DNA from: Paenibacillus sp. XY044
Lineage (GTDB): Bacteria; Bacillota; Bacilli; Paenibacillales; Paenibacillaceae
Direction: 5' to 3'
Assembly (NCBI RefSeq): GCF_002257645.1
Contig: NZ_NQMO01000003.1
Span: 310,001 to 374,000, forward strand
Length of the DNA stretch: 64,000 nt
Position 1 is the first letter of the stretch. Every line of letters starts with the position of its first letter. The translations under genes and the position numbers were made by a program. Positions 1-8,111 of the stretch are shown here, in pieces. A model generated the notes under the pieces. It searched no databases. It saw only the letters and a list, made by a program, of their open reading frames with translations, and had not been told where the DNA came from.

Positions 1-93
1 TAACAAGTTCATTTCTTACAAACATTCGTTAGTGCAGTGAAAGCCGCTGAATGCGATTGAGTGTTAGGCTTGAGAAAAAGGACGGTGATTGAA

Positions 94-1272
94 GTGGATT
101 CGGGGTTTATGGGCAAACATCGAACGAACCTTTGGAATTTGGATCTGCTGTTCCAAACTCCTGAGGTGTACTCCTGCACAGAGATGGACGATGGGGGGAT
201 CAGGGCCATCTTTTATGAAGGCCAAGCGTATCAGGGTCACCCTACGCATGTTTTTGCGTACTATGGCCTTCCCGAAAAAGGCCTAAATGGGAAGATTCCG
301 GCCATCGTGTTGGTGCATGGAGGAGGGGGAACTGCCTTTAAGGAATGGATACGCATCTGGACGAAGCGTGGATATGCGGCCATTGCGATGGATCTGGAGG
401 GCCATGTTCCCGCCAACAAAAACGAGAACGGCGAATGGCCAGTTCATCGCTTGCGCGGACCGGCGCGCCAGGGGGTATTCGCGGATTACACGGGCCCTCT
501 GCAAGACCAGTGGATGTATCACGCTGCGGCGGATGTTATGCTGGCCCATTCTTTTCTTCGGTCCTTACCGGACATTGATCTGGAACGGACCGGTATCCAT
601 GGTATTTCATGGGGAGGCATTGTGACAAGTCTCATCGCCGGTATTGATCACCGTTTCGCTTTTGCCATTCCGGTATACGGATGCGGTTATTTGTATGAAG
701 CCGACAATCAGTATGGACAAAGTTTTCGGCGAATGCCGGCGCCGGATGCGGAACGGGTAAAACAGCACTGGGATCCTTCGGCTTATTTCAGTCAAGTGAC
801 GATGCCCATGCTGTGGCTCACCTGGAGTAACGACCCGCATTTTCCCCTCCTTTTATTCAGTAAATCGTTTGAAGCTTCACGGCATGATGAGCGGTCCATG
901 CTGAGCATTCACTTTGGATTGGGGCACTCGCACGCGAACGGCTGGAAGCGGAAAGAAATCTATGCTTTTGCCGACCAGATCGCCCTGGGCAAACAAACCT
1001 TGACGAAGCTTGTACATATGGAAGAGGAAGAGGGATGGCTTCATGTGAAGTACGATGCCGTGGTCGATGTGAACGATGCAAAAATCTATTACGCCGTAGA
1101 ACGTTCCGACTGGTTCAGCGTGGAATGGTTTTCTTTAAGTGCGTATGTCCAAGGCAGTACCCAATGGATCAGAGCCCGAATCCCCTTGGACAGCCAGGCG
1201 TATTTTCTTCAAATCATCGATGCGCGGGGATGCGTCATGAGCACGCCAATCCGCTTACCAAACCATCCTTAG
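94..1272 (+). CDS. alpha/beta hydrolase (acetylxylan esterase / dienelactone hydrolase-like)
   Basis: Predicted cytosolic serine hydrolase of about 392 residues; no signal peptide is seen. The nucleophile elbow G-I-S-W-G lies near residue 172, an oxyanion-type LVHGGGG stretch near residue 70, a candidate acid in WSNDP and a candidate catalytic His in GLGHSHANGW. About 110 further C-terminal residues could form a beta-sandwich. The substrate cannot be read from the sequence; esters of plant polysaccharides are a family-based guess. The frame is open from a GTG at 61, but AAAAAGGA (75-82) fits the GTG at 94 better, so the start is uncertain. It stands alone, without a clear terminator. Confidence 0.75.
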   Translation: MDSGFMGKHRTNLWNLDLLFQTPEVYSCTEMDDGGIRAIFYEGQAYQGHPTHVFAYYGLPEKGLNGKIPAIVLVHGGGGTAFKEWIRIWTKRGYAAIAMDLEGHVPANKNENGEWPVHRLRGPARQGVFADYTGPLQDQWMYHAAADVMLAHSFLRSLPDIDLERTGIHGISWGGIVTSLIAGIDHRFAFAIPVYGCGYLYEADNQYGQSFRRMPAPDAERVKQHWDPSAYFSQVTMPMLWLTWSNDPHFPLLLFSKSFEASRHDERSMLSIHFGLGHSHANGWKRKEIYAFADQIALGKQTLTKLVHMEEEEGWLHVKYDAVVDVNDAKIYYAVERSDWFSVEWFSLSAYVQGSTQWIRARIPLDSQAYFLQIIDARGCVMSTPIRLPNHP

Positions 1273-1489
1273 CATTTCTCATCAAGGGTTAAGGCATGAC
1301 AAATGCTTGACGGATACGCTCCAATGATTTGCACGAAGAAAAAGCCTATGAATTCTAGCGGAAAGAAGAAGGATCGCCAACCTTCAGCTTCATGCAGCCA
1401 GTTGTTGGGGAAATGCCAACGTTTGGCTATTTCATATGCTTTGGACGCATAATATGGAGGTCTTTGGAATAACGCATTCGACAATTTTC

Positions 1490-1498
1490 TGGTATAAT
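1490..1498 (+). promoter_or_regulatory. extended -10 promoter of pdxK
   Basis: TGGTATAAT, a TGn-TATAAT extended -10 element about 50 bases before the pdxK start; no good -35 box lies at the right distance. The rest of 1273-1548 holds nothing convincing beyond a 7-bp inverted repeat (AGCATTT/AAATGCT) just after the hydrolase stop. Confidence 0.55.
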
Positions 1499-1548
1499 CA
1501 ACTCAGTTTCAGAAATAAGCATTTACGCAGAACAAAGGGGAAATTCAT

Positions 1549-2361
1549 ATGCCGAAGATTATGAAGACGTTAACCATTGCCGGCAGCGACTCCAGCGGGG
1601 GAGCAGGCATTCAGGCGGATTTGAAAACATTCGAAGAGTACGGCACATACGGTTTCAGCGCGCTGACCACGATCGTGACCATGGACCCGGACAACGGCTG
1701 GCACCATAACGTATATCCGGTGGATTCCGGATTGGTTGCCGAGCAGCTGAAGACGGTCTTTGCCGGAGGACCGGTGGATGCGATGAAGACGGGTATGCTT
1801 GGCAGCGTGGACATCGTCCGCGTGGCGGAGCAGGCGATCAAGAGCAACCAGCAGAAAAACGTGGTCATTGACCCGGTCATGGTCTGCAAAGGCGAAGACG
1901 AAGTGCTGAATCCCGAGAGCGCAGAGGCAATTCGCGACCTGCTTCTTCCGCTGGCCACGGTAGTAACGCCCAATCTGTTTGAAGCCGGCGTGCTATCCGG
2001 TCTGGGCAAGCTGACAAGCATCGAGGAAATGAAGGAGGCGGCTCGCAAAATCCATGCGCTCGGCGCCGAAAACGTCGTCGTCAAAGGCGGCAAAGCGCTC
2101 GGAGGCGACCGCGCCATCGACGTCTTCTTCGACGGCAAGGACTTTACCGTCCTGGAGACGGACAAGATCGAACCGGCTTACAATCACGGTGCCGGCTGTA
2201 CCTTCGCCGCGGCGATTACGGGCGGACTGGCGAATGGACTCACGGTAGCAGAGGCGGTGGCCAAAGCCAAAGACTTTGTATCGGCGGCCATTCGCAGCGG
2301 ATACCCGTTCAACGAATACGTGGGGCCGGTTTTCCACGGCGGGTATCGTCTGAACCGGTAA
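1549..2361 (+). CDS. pdxK: pyridoxine/pyridoxal/hydroxymethylpyrimidine kinase
   Basis: Phosphorylates pyridoxal, pyridoxine or hydroxymethylpyrimidine with ATP, feeding pyridoxal 5'-phosphate salvage (and possibly thiamine pyrimidine metabolism). The 270 residues have the ribokinase-like ThiD/PdxK layout: N-terminal TIAGSDSSGGAGIQADLKTF, the MKTGML loop, VIDPVMVCKG, and the C-terminal anion-hole motif HGAGCTF whose Cys is typical of this subgroup. Length and wording match the B. subtilis PdxK type rather than a bifunctional ThiD. Start ATG has AAAGGGG eight bases upstream. Monocistronic between an extended -10 promoter and a strong terminator. Confidence 0.88.
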   Translation: MPKIMKTLTIAGSDSSGGAGIQADLKTFEEYGTYGFSALTTIVTMDPDNGWHHNVYPVDSGLVAEQLKTVFAGGPVDAMKTGMLGSVDIVRVAEQAIKSNQQKNVVIDPVMVCKGEDEVLNPESAEAIRDLLLPLATVVTPNLFEAGVLSGLGKLTSIEEMKEAARKIHALGAENVVVKGGKALGGDRAIDVFFDGKDFTVLETDKIEPAYNHGAGCTFAAAITGGLANGLTVAEAVAKAKDFVSAAIRSGYPFNEYVGPVFHGGYRLNR

Positions 2362-2462
2362 TTTCGGTGCTAACCGGCAGCAGGCGGAGAATGGACGAGA
2401 GTTTTTTGCGCTAACCCGGAATATGCGGAACGACCTGCAGAAGGTTGCTCGGAACAACGAAG

Positions 2463-2493
2463 AAAAAGGATGCACATATGTGCATCCTTTTTT
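2463..2493 (+). terminator. intrinsic terminator after pdxK (bidirectional)
   Basis: Near-perfect palindrome centred on GGATGCACA/TGTGCATCC flanked by A and T runs, so it can stop transcription from both pdxK and the convergent gene at 2534. Confidence 0.9.
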
Positions 2494-2533
2494 CATTTAT
2501 TTCTTTGACGTATCGACAGTTAGATGAGATCAT

Positions 2534-3478
2534 TCAGCGCCGGTAGTGAGGCGTTAGCCGTTCCAGACCGATAGCGCTGATCAGCAGCCGCTGCTTTTTA
2601 TTCCCCAGCAGCTGCTGCGTCCAGTCGACGAATCCGCCGTCGCCGATCGCATACGCGTTTCCTTGAATTTCGGTCACCAAGGTGAATCGGACACCTTTGT
2701 AATAAGCGGTATTTTGTTTGGCGGAATGGAGGGAGACGGTTACGTCGACCGATTCCGTTTTGCCGGCCTCGGCTAATCGGCGCACCAGACCCTCGGGATC
2801 CGTGTATCCTTGGCGGGCTTGTATTTCAACGCTGACGGGACTGTGGAACAACCGGTCGAAAATGTCCCGATATACCCTGATATGCTCCCAAAAAGCCGGG
2901 ATTTCAAAGCTGTACGATCCTTGGTCGACGCCGGAAGACACCATGCAATAAGTATGGAAATGAGGCACCATCCCGGGCGCATGAAACTGCTGGGCTCGCA
3001 TGTGACGGTGTGTTGTGCTGAGCCGGATGCGGCGGCTCCGGTTATCCAGCGTACCGGTCTTTAACCCGTCGCCGATATGCAGGGCGAGCATGTTGGTGGC
3101 ATCCGCCACAAGCTCGGTTCCCCTTAAGGCGGATATGACCTTGTTCTGGTCGACTGTGGCGACGACCGAGCACGACCCGAGCGGGGCGGCAGGGGAGAGT
3201 TGAATGGGTTCAAAGGCGTGCGCATCGGCGATTTCGAGCACGTCCAGCTCCAGCCGTTTTAAATCGAGCGCGGACACTTCGGACGGTTTGACAAACCGGT
3301 TGTCGCGGTATCTTTTCAACAAATCGGAAGCATTCGCCGCCCTGGTCCGTTCCCTGAACACTTGCAGCAGCAGCGTGTTCAGTTCCGAGCCAGGCAGCTG
3401 TTTGCTTAATGTTTCACATAACGGTCCCTGATCCGATGTTCGGTCCGCTTGAATCCGTCTTTTGGTTTCTTCGGACAC
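2534..3478 (-). CDS. conserved hypothetical protein, 314 residues
   Basis: I do not recognise this family. It has a GTG start with AAGGGAGGG just upstream and normal codon use, so the gene is real. No signal peptide or membrane helix is visible. The middle (about 85-175) has LGSCSVVATVDQNKVIS, an RGTELVADATN stretch and an HFH(T)Y segment near HAPGMVPHF; the last third looks alpha/beta, ending in GNKKQRLLISAIGLERL. The overall feel is of a nucleotide- or substrate-binding alpha/beta enzyme, but this is a guess. It is a single gene converging on pdxK. Confidence 0.7.
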   Translation of the reverse strand: MSEETKRRIQADRTSDQGPLCETLSKQLPGSELNTLLLQVFRERTRAANASDLLKRYRDNRFVKPSEVSALDLKRLELDVLEIADAHAFEPIQLSPAAPLGSCSVVATVDQNKVISALRGTELVADATNMLALHIGDGLKTGTLDNRSRRIRLSTTHRHMRAQQFHAPGMVPHFHTYCMVSSGVDQGSYSFEIPAFWEHIRVYRDIFDRLFHSPVSVEIQARQGYTDPEGLVRRLAEAGKTESVDVTVSLHSAKQNTAYYKGVRFTLVTEIQGNAYAIGDGGFVDWTQQLLGNKKQRLLISAIGLERLTPHYRR

Positions 3479-3596
3479 CCGCTATCCCTCCCTTGAGCTA
3501 ATCTGCACCAATGACAGAGGCTCCCTAATTAGGGGAATTATAGGCAGGTGGTGGAACGCATGTCAAGGATAACGGCGAAAATAAATCCTGGAAATG

Positions 3597-3637
3597 AAAA
3601 GAAGGCTGGGCATCCGAATCGGACACTCAGCCTTCTG
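3597..3637 (-). terminator. terminator of the YxcD-like operon
   Basis: On the minus strand AGAAGGCTG pairs with CAGCCTTCT across an 18-base loop and is followed by TTTTC, just beyond the stop at 3645. Confidence 0.8.
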
Positions 3638-3644
3638 TATAGAA

Positions 3645-3944
3645 TTAATACGCCTGTTCAACCTCAACATCAACATGCGCCGTGATCTCTTCATCCAAAT
3701 CCAGCGTCACCTGTTCGCGGTAAGCCCGGATGTTATATTCGCTGTAGAGGTAGCGGAGGATGGCTTCAATCATGTTGGACTCGACCAAAAACTGGCTCCG
3801 TCCCTGCGCCCAAACCTCAGCGGAATAACCCGTTTCCTCATCCCAGCTGAGCTCCACCTGCACATCCGTCGGACGAACCTGCTTGCGCTCGGCGATATGA
3901 AGACAGATCGCGTTCACGATTTCATCCATGGTCAGAATCAACAT
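3645..3944 (-). CDS. YxcD-like DUF2653 family protein
   Basis: A 99-residue cytosolic protein whose length and pattern (MDEIVNAICLHIAERKQV, VELSWDEETGYSAEVW, then an acidic C-terminus) match the small Bacillales DUF2653/YxcD family. The molecular function of the family is unknown. The ATG starts two bases after the stop of the upstream membrane-protein gene with no independent ribosome binding site, so it is probably translationally coupled and co-transcribed with it. The operon ends at the hairpin at 3597-3637. Confidence 0.75.
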   Translation of the reverse strand: MLILTMDEIVNAICLHIAERKQVRPTDVQVELSWDEETGYSAEVWAQGRSQFLVESNMIEAILRYLYSEYNIRAYREQVTLDLDEEITAHVDVEVEQAY

Positions 3945-3946
3945 GA

Positions 3947-4384
3947 TTAGTACCGTCCGTCATTTGGATTCGGTCGCTTCCGGTTGCGGAACGCTCTGTA
4001 CCCGGCCCGGATGAGCGAGAAGAGAACGTAGATGGCCAGCAGGTTGATGATCAATCCGAAGAAATCACCCATGAATCCCATGTTGCTGAACATGCCGCCG
4101 AACAGAAGTCCGGCCAATCCGCCGATCATAAGTCCCTTCATGAAGCTGCCGCCGCTGAAAAAGCCGCGTTTTGCCGTTGTGCCGGCCGTGCTCGAGGTGT
4201 TATTGGTCGACTTTTTGACATTGCTGTTCGGCGTCGACTTGCTCGGCGTGTTCGTGTAGGATCTTGTGCCGGATTTAAATCCGCCGCCTGCACGTCTGGC
4301 GTCCGCGTTATCCGGTACGGTAACGGCGAAGAAGAACGTAAACGCCAATGCAATCAGCATCCACTTCTGCAATGATTTTTTCAT
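3947..4384 (-). CDS. small exported membrane protein, Tim44-like N-terminal type
   Basis: The 145 residues begin with a signal-like segment (MKKSLQKWMLIALAFTFFFAV, cleavage possible near ADA-RR). A Ser/Thr/Asn-rich, basic stretch (about 30-75) follows, then a Gly-rich hydrophobic region (GGLAGLLFGGMFSNMGFMG) and a second membrane helix (LIINLLAIYVLFSLI), ending in a basic tail. This layout resembles the N-terminal part of bacterial Tim44-like membrane proteins, but the Tim44 core domain is absent. It is the first gene of a two-gene operon with the YxcD-like protein; GGGAGGT lies 13 bases before the start. Function unknown. Confidence 0.65.
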   Translation of the reverse strand: MKKSLQKWMLIALAFTFFFAVTVPDNADARRAGGGFKSGTRSYTNTPSKSTPNSNVKKSTNNTSSTAGTTAKRGFFSGGSFMKGLMIGGLAGLLFGGMFSNMGFMGDFFGLIINLLAIYVLFSLIRAGYRAFRNRKRPNPNDGRY

Positions 4385-4522
4385 GGTTTGAAATATACCT
4401 CCCTGAGAATGGTCAAAGCATGTCTATCTGATAATACATTACGTACCAAATGTCTTAAGGTTTCAAAATTAATTAAATTAATTTTTGCCGAAAATAGATG
4501 AATGATGCCTGATGCTTAAGTG

Positions 4523-5083
4523 TTACGAATTGACTAATGACGGAGGATCGGAATACTCGCATTCTCTCAATATGCCCAGAACCCAGTTGCACCATTCCAA
4601 ACCGGCTGCAGCATTAAAGATACCTTTCTGGATCAGCATGTAATCGTAAAATTCCCGGGTTCCGAATTTCTTATGTTCCTCCGTAACCTTGCCCTGCATC
4701 GATTGGAAAGATTCCAGCCGGCGGATGAAGTAGGATTTGCGGGTTTCCACGATATCGATTGCGTTATCCCTGTCGGTCATCCACATACAGAAGGTCTTCA
4801 TCGATAATTCGTCGCGGGTTATCGGATCGGGAAGCGGTTTGTACATCCATTCCTTGAGCTTGCGGATGCCGCTGTCCGTAATGGAATATACCTTTTTATC
4901 CGGCTTGTCGCATTGCTTCACCCATTGGGAACTCAGCAGCTCGTTCTCCTCCATTTGCGCCAGCAGCGGATAGATTTGGCTGTGCTTGGCCTGCCAGAAC
5001 GGCTGAATCTTGAGCATCACGTCATATCCTGATCCGGGTCCCCGTGCAAGGAAAGCTAGTAGTCCATAGGAAAGTGTATTCAT
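4523..5083 (-). CDS. PadR family transcriptional regulator
   Basis: A 186-residue regulator with an N-terminal winged helix: NTLSYGLLAFLARGPGSGYD, then a recognition segment SQIYPLLAQMEENELL and the wing KVYSITDSGIRKLKEW. The C-terminal half (about 90-186) is the helical dimerisation domain (Vir_act_alpha_C type). PadR proteins usually repress a nearby detoxification or efflux gene and themselves; no such target adjoins, so the regulon is unknown. The ATG at 5083 sits eight bases from AGGAG and begins at the conserved NTLSYGLL, so it is preferred to upstream starts at 5089 and 5131. A 12-bp palindrome upstream may be its operator. Confidence 0.85.
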   Translation of the reverse strand: MNTLSYGLLAFLARGPGSGYDVMLKIQPFWQAKHSQIYPLLAQMEENELLSSQWVKQCDKPDKKVYSITDSGIRKLKEWMYKPLPDPITRDELSMKTFCMWMTDRDNAIDIVETRKSYFIRRLESFQSMQGKVTEEHKKFGTREFYDYMLIQKGIFNAAAGLEWCNWVLGILRECEYSDPPSLVNS

Positions 5084-5121
5084 TAGCATATCTCCTATAC
5101 GTGAGATGTTCTTTTCATCCA

Positions 5122-5133
5122 AAGTGTACACTT
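5122..5133 (-). promoter_or_regulatory. palindromic candidate operator of the padR-type gene
   Basis: AAGTGTACACTT is a perfect 12-bp palindrome 39 bases upstream of the PadR start. Autoregulation through such a site is common in the family; binding here is inferred. Confidence 0.45.
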
Positions 5134-5274
5134 AAACTGTATGGTTTTCAACCTGAGGTCATGACTGGAAAGCGCTGATCGGCAGGAATAAAATGTGTGA
5201 AATACAGCTAACAAAGGGAGATCGAGCTTGAGGAGAAGGGACGGTGCAGGGATCTTGCATGTTGTTCACAAAAT

Positions 5275-5306
5275 AGAAAAACACGGATGGTCTTCATCCG
5301 TGTTTC
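5275..5306 (-). terminator. terminator of the carbonic anhydrase gene
   Basis: Minus-strand AACACGGATG/CATCCGTGTT stem followed by TTTCTATTTT, just after the stop at 5324. Confidence 0.85.
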
Positions 5307-5323
5307 ATCAATCCAAGCGTATT

Positions 5324-5887
5324 CTATTGATCGTAACCGTCAACAACCAGATCGAGATGGCCCGTTTTCGGATCGATGACCATGCCGTGAACGCTGCAGC
5401 CCGGCGGGAGAAGCGGGTGATTTTTGATCAAGCCCACGGTTCCTTTCACGCCATCCTGAACGTTATCGAATCCGCGCAGCCACTCGTTCAGCTTGATGCC
5501 GGAGTTCTCCAGCGTAGACAGCACCTCATCGGTGATGCCGCGCTCCTTCATGTGCTGGATCATTTGATCCGCGTTGAGCGCCGCCATGCCGCAGTCCAAA
5601 TGCCCGACGACGATGACCTCGTCAGCTTTCAGTTCATACAAAGCGACGAGGACGCTACGCATGACGCTTCCGAATGGATGCGAGATGATCGCTCCGGCGT
5701 TTTTGATAAGCTTCACGTCGCCGTTGCGGACGTTCATCGCTTTAGGCAGCAGCTCTACCAGCCGCGTATCCATACAGGTGACGATGACGAGCTTTTTCTC
5801 GGGAAACTTGCCGGTGATGTATTTTTCGTACTCTTTATCTTCTACAAACTGCTGGTTGAACTCCAAAATCTGCGAAACGGTTGTCAT
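5324..5887 (-). CDS. ytiB: beta-carbonic anhydrase (YtiB type)
   Basis: Interconverts CO2 and bicarbonate in the cytosol, supplying carboxylases. The 187 residues show the beta-class zinc ligands and catalytic dyad: C-M-D-T-R (C38, D40, R42) and H-L-D-C (H96, C99), between Rossmann-like strands (KLVIVTCMD, DEVIVVGHLDC). Length and N-terminus match Bacillus YtiB rather than the longer plant-type enzymes. Start ATG has GGAAGGAG ten bases upstream; the gene is monocistronic with its own terminator. Confidence 0.87.
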   Translation of the reverse strand: MTTVSQILEFNQQFVEDKEYEKYITGKFPEKKLVIVTCMDTRLVELLPKAMNVRNGDVKLIKNAGAIISHPFGSVMRSVLVALYELKADEVIVVGHLDCGMAALNADQMIQHMKERGITDEVLSTLENSGIKLNEWLRGFDNVQDGVKGTVGLIKNHPLLPPGCSVHGMVIDPKTGHLDLVVDGYDQ

Positions 5888-5936
5888 AATGAATTGCTCC
5901 TTCCATAGTTGGGTAATGATGCAATGATGTAAGGCG

Positions 5937-6260
5937 TCAACGCTTATCCACTAGCCTGATATTTTGACCGTACAGCTGGCCGTCCCCGGTAAGCCGGAAC
6001 GATGGATCGTTTTTTTCGGAGTCAAGGTATAAATGCTCTTCGAAAAAAACCGCCTGCAGGCGGTGAATAACGAAATGCAGACGATTACTCTGTATTTCCA
6101 AATCGTCGGTTTCTTTGGCGGAAACGATCCAAAGCGCCGGCAGCCCGTTAACGCCGCAGCCGCAGCCTTCGGAATCGTAGGCAAGCCGGATGATGGCCGA
6201 CTCCGAGCCGGCAAGCGTCTCAATATACGTTTTGGCGGTTTCGGTAACTTGGATATCCAC
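5937..6260 (-). CDS. HesB-like (A-type iron-sulfur scaffold-like) protein
   Basis: A 107-residue single-domain protein of the HesB/YneR/YqkB type: MDIQVTETAKTYIETLAG, a central beta region, and a DSEKNDPSFRLTGDGQLY end. The only cysteines are the C-G-C pair in DSEGCGCGVNG, so the three-cysteine pattern of true A-type carriers (IscA/SufA) is missing; a scaffold role is therefore doubtful. GTG start, with AAGGAG about 13 bases upstream. It lies downstream of nothing on its strand and is divergent from the carboxypeptidase gene. Confidence 0.72.
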   Translation of the reverse strand: MDIQVTETAKTYIETLAGSESAIIRLAYDSEGCGCGVNGLPALWIVSAKETDDLEIQSNRLHFVIHRLQAVFFEEHLYLDSEKNDPSFRLTGDGQLYGQNIRLVDKR

Positions 6261-6314
6261 GGCAGGTTTCAGGCTCCTTCCCTATGTAAAAAGGATAATA
6301 GCGTCTATTAAATA

Positions 6315-6343
6315 TTGATTATACTTTCCAGTAAAAGTATCAT
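6315..6343 (+). promoter_or_regulatory. sigma-A promoter of the carboxypeptidase gene
   Basis: TTGATT, 17-base spacer, TATCAT, about 40 bases before the ATG at 6384. Confidence 0.55.
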
Positions 6344-6383
6344 CAAGAAGGAAGAAAAAATTCGGCGTGAGGTGAACCTAATA

Positions 6384-7901
6384 ATGGAAAAAGAAGCAAA
6401 AGCGACATTGGACTCCTTTCTCGGTCTGGTCCGCAAAATCAGAAGCTATGACGAAGCCATCAGCTTGATGCATTGGGACTTGCGGACGGGGGCACCTCGT
6501 AAAGGAGCGGAGCAGCGTTCCGAAGTGATCGGGATGCTGTCGGCGGAAGATTTTAGACTCAGAATTTCGGATGAGATGGGCTCTTATCTGGAGGAATTGA
6601 CTCGTCCTGACATCTATGCGGGGCTGGACGATATTTCCAGAAGAATCGTTGACGAATGTAAAAAAGAATATGACGAGAACAAGAGCATTCCCGCGGAGAA
6701 ATTTCAGGAATTTATGGTGCTGTCGTCCCATTCCCAAACGATCTGGGAGGAAGCGAAGGCGAAGAGCGATTTTGCCTTGCTCGAGCCAAACTTGACGAAG
6801 CTGGTGGGCATCCTGAAGGAATTCATCGGATATTGGGGCGTCAAGGGAACGCCTTATGATACACTGCTGGACAGATATGAGCCGGATATGACGGTTGATA
6901 AGCTGGACCAGGTGTTCAGCAGGCTGCGTGACCGGCTCGTGCCGCTGGTGGAGGCGATCGCGGCATCCCCAAACAAACCGGATACAACTTTCCTGGACCA
7001 GCTGTTCGAGCAGGAGCAGCAGGCGAAGCTCAGCCATTTCATTTTGGGGGAGATGGGCTACGATTTCGAGGCGGGACGTCTGGACGAGAGCGTGCACCCA
7101 TTTGCGACGGGCCTGAACCCGGGAGACGTTCGGATTACGACCCATTATATTCAGGACGACGTGACCAGCGCGCTGTTCAGCTCCCTTCATGAAGGGGGCC
7201 ATGCCCTATACGAGCAAAACGTAAGCAAGGAGCTGGCCGGAACGCCGCTCGCCCAGGGGACGTCGATGGGCATTCACGAGTCGCAGTCTCGTCTGTGGGA
7301 AAATATGATCGGACGCAGCCGCGCCTTCTGGGAACGCTACTACGCCGAAGTGCAGCAGCATTTCCCGCAGCAGCTGAAAGACGTGCAGCTGGATGATTTC
7401 TACCGGGCCGTAAACCGCGTGGAAAACTCCTTGATCCGGATCGAATCCGACGAGCTGACGTATAACCTGCACATCATTATCCGCTATGAAATCGAGAAGA
7501 TGCTGTTTAACGAAGGGCTTGAGGTTAAGGATCTGCCTAAGGTCTGGAACGAGAAATACGAGCAGTACCTCGGCATAACGCCGCCAAGCGACAGCCTGGG
7601 TGTCCTTCAGGACGTGCACTGGTCCGGCGGGGATTTCGGTTACTTTGCCTCCTATTCCCTAGGCAACATGTACGCTGCGCAAATCATGAACACGCTGCGC
7701 AAGGAGATGCCTGAGCTGGATCAGCATATTAAGGAAGGCAAACTGGCTCCGATCCGCGAATGGCTCATTGAGAAAATTTACCGCTATGGCAAGAGCCGCA
7801 AGCCCTCTGAGATCATTCTGCAGGTGACCGGAGAAGAGCTGAACCCGGATTATTTGGCCGATTACCTGGAAACCAAATACAAAGAAATTTATCAATTGTA
7901 A
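6384..7901 (+). CDS. metallocarboxypeptidase, M32 (Taq) family
   Basis: Cytosolic zinc carboxypeptidase that trims C-terminal residues from peptides. The 505 residues are the full M32 length. The zinc motif H-E-G-G-H (SSLHEGGHALYEQN) is near residue 270, followed by the family block GIHESQSRLWENMIGRS carrying the third zinc ligand Glu, and the C-terminal DVHWSGGDFGYFASYSLGN. It corresponds to B. subtilis YpwA. Start ATG follows GAGGTGA at ten bases; an upstream in-frame extension lacks such a site. Monocistronic, ended by a long branched hairpin. Confidence 0.9.
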   Translation: MEKEAKATLDSFLGLVRKIRSYDEAISLMHWDLRTGAPRKGAEQRSEVIGMLSAEDFRLRISDEMGSYLEELTRPDIYAGLDDISRRIVDECKKEYDENKSIPAEKFQEFMVLSSHSQTIWEEAKAKSDFALLEPNLTKLVGILKEFIGYWGVKGTPYDTLLDRYEPDMTVDKLDQVFSRLRDRLVPLVEAIAASPNKPDTTFLDQLFEQEQQAKLSHFILGEMGYDFEAGRLDESVHPFATGLNPGDVRITTHYIQDDVTSALFSSLHEGGHALYEQNVSKELAGTPLAQGTSMGIHESQSRLWENMIGRSRAFWERYYAEVQQHFPQQLKDVQLDDFYRAVNRVENSLIRIESDELTYNLHIIIRYEIEKMLFNEGLEVKDLPKVWNEKYEQYLGITPPSDSLGVLQDVHWSGGDFGYFASYSLGNMYAAQIMNTLRKEMPELDQHIKEGKLAPIREWLIEKIYRYGKSRKPSEIILQVTGEELNPDYLADYLETKYKEIYQL

Positions 7902-7962
7902 TTTTGCACTGGAGCGTTTAACCGAAGATCTAACCATACATGCGCTACGTTAGACGCTGAAG

Positions 7963-8025
7963 CACCTCTGTCACTTCCATAAAGGAGCCCCACGGCTCCC
8001 GAGGAAATGGCAGGGGTGTTTTTTT
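7963..8025 (+). terminator. large branched intrinsic terminator
   Basis: CACCTCTGTCACTTCC (7963-7978) pairs with GGAAATGGCAGGGGTG (8003-8018) at 15 of 16 positions, counting G-U pairs. It encloses a second stem GGAGCC/GGCTCC and is followed by seven T. Confidence 0.85.
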
Positions 8026-8111
8026 CGCCCGGGCCATGTTTAACCCTTTGCTGGGCGCATGCATAAGATGGCATATGGCTGGAACGCGAAGAAGGATGGA
8101 GGACAATGACA

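Noticed and set aside
1269..1484. 71-codon minus-strand frame between the hydrolase and pdxK
   Set aside because: No ribosome binding site, no family resemblance, and it overlaps the end of the hydrolase gene and the pdxK promoter region.
5228..5908. 226-codon plus-strand frame with AAAGGGAG in front of a TTG
   Set aside because: Despite the good-looking ribosome binding site, it runs antisense through the terminator and the whole carbonic anhydrase gene, and its product has no recognisable features.
7902..8105. Possible TPP or other riboswitch before the NitT/TauT-type importer
   Set aside because: The structured part is fully explained by a branched terminator of the carboxypeptidase gene, and no known aptamer core is visible.
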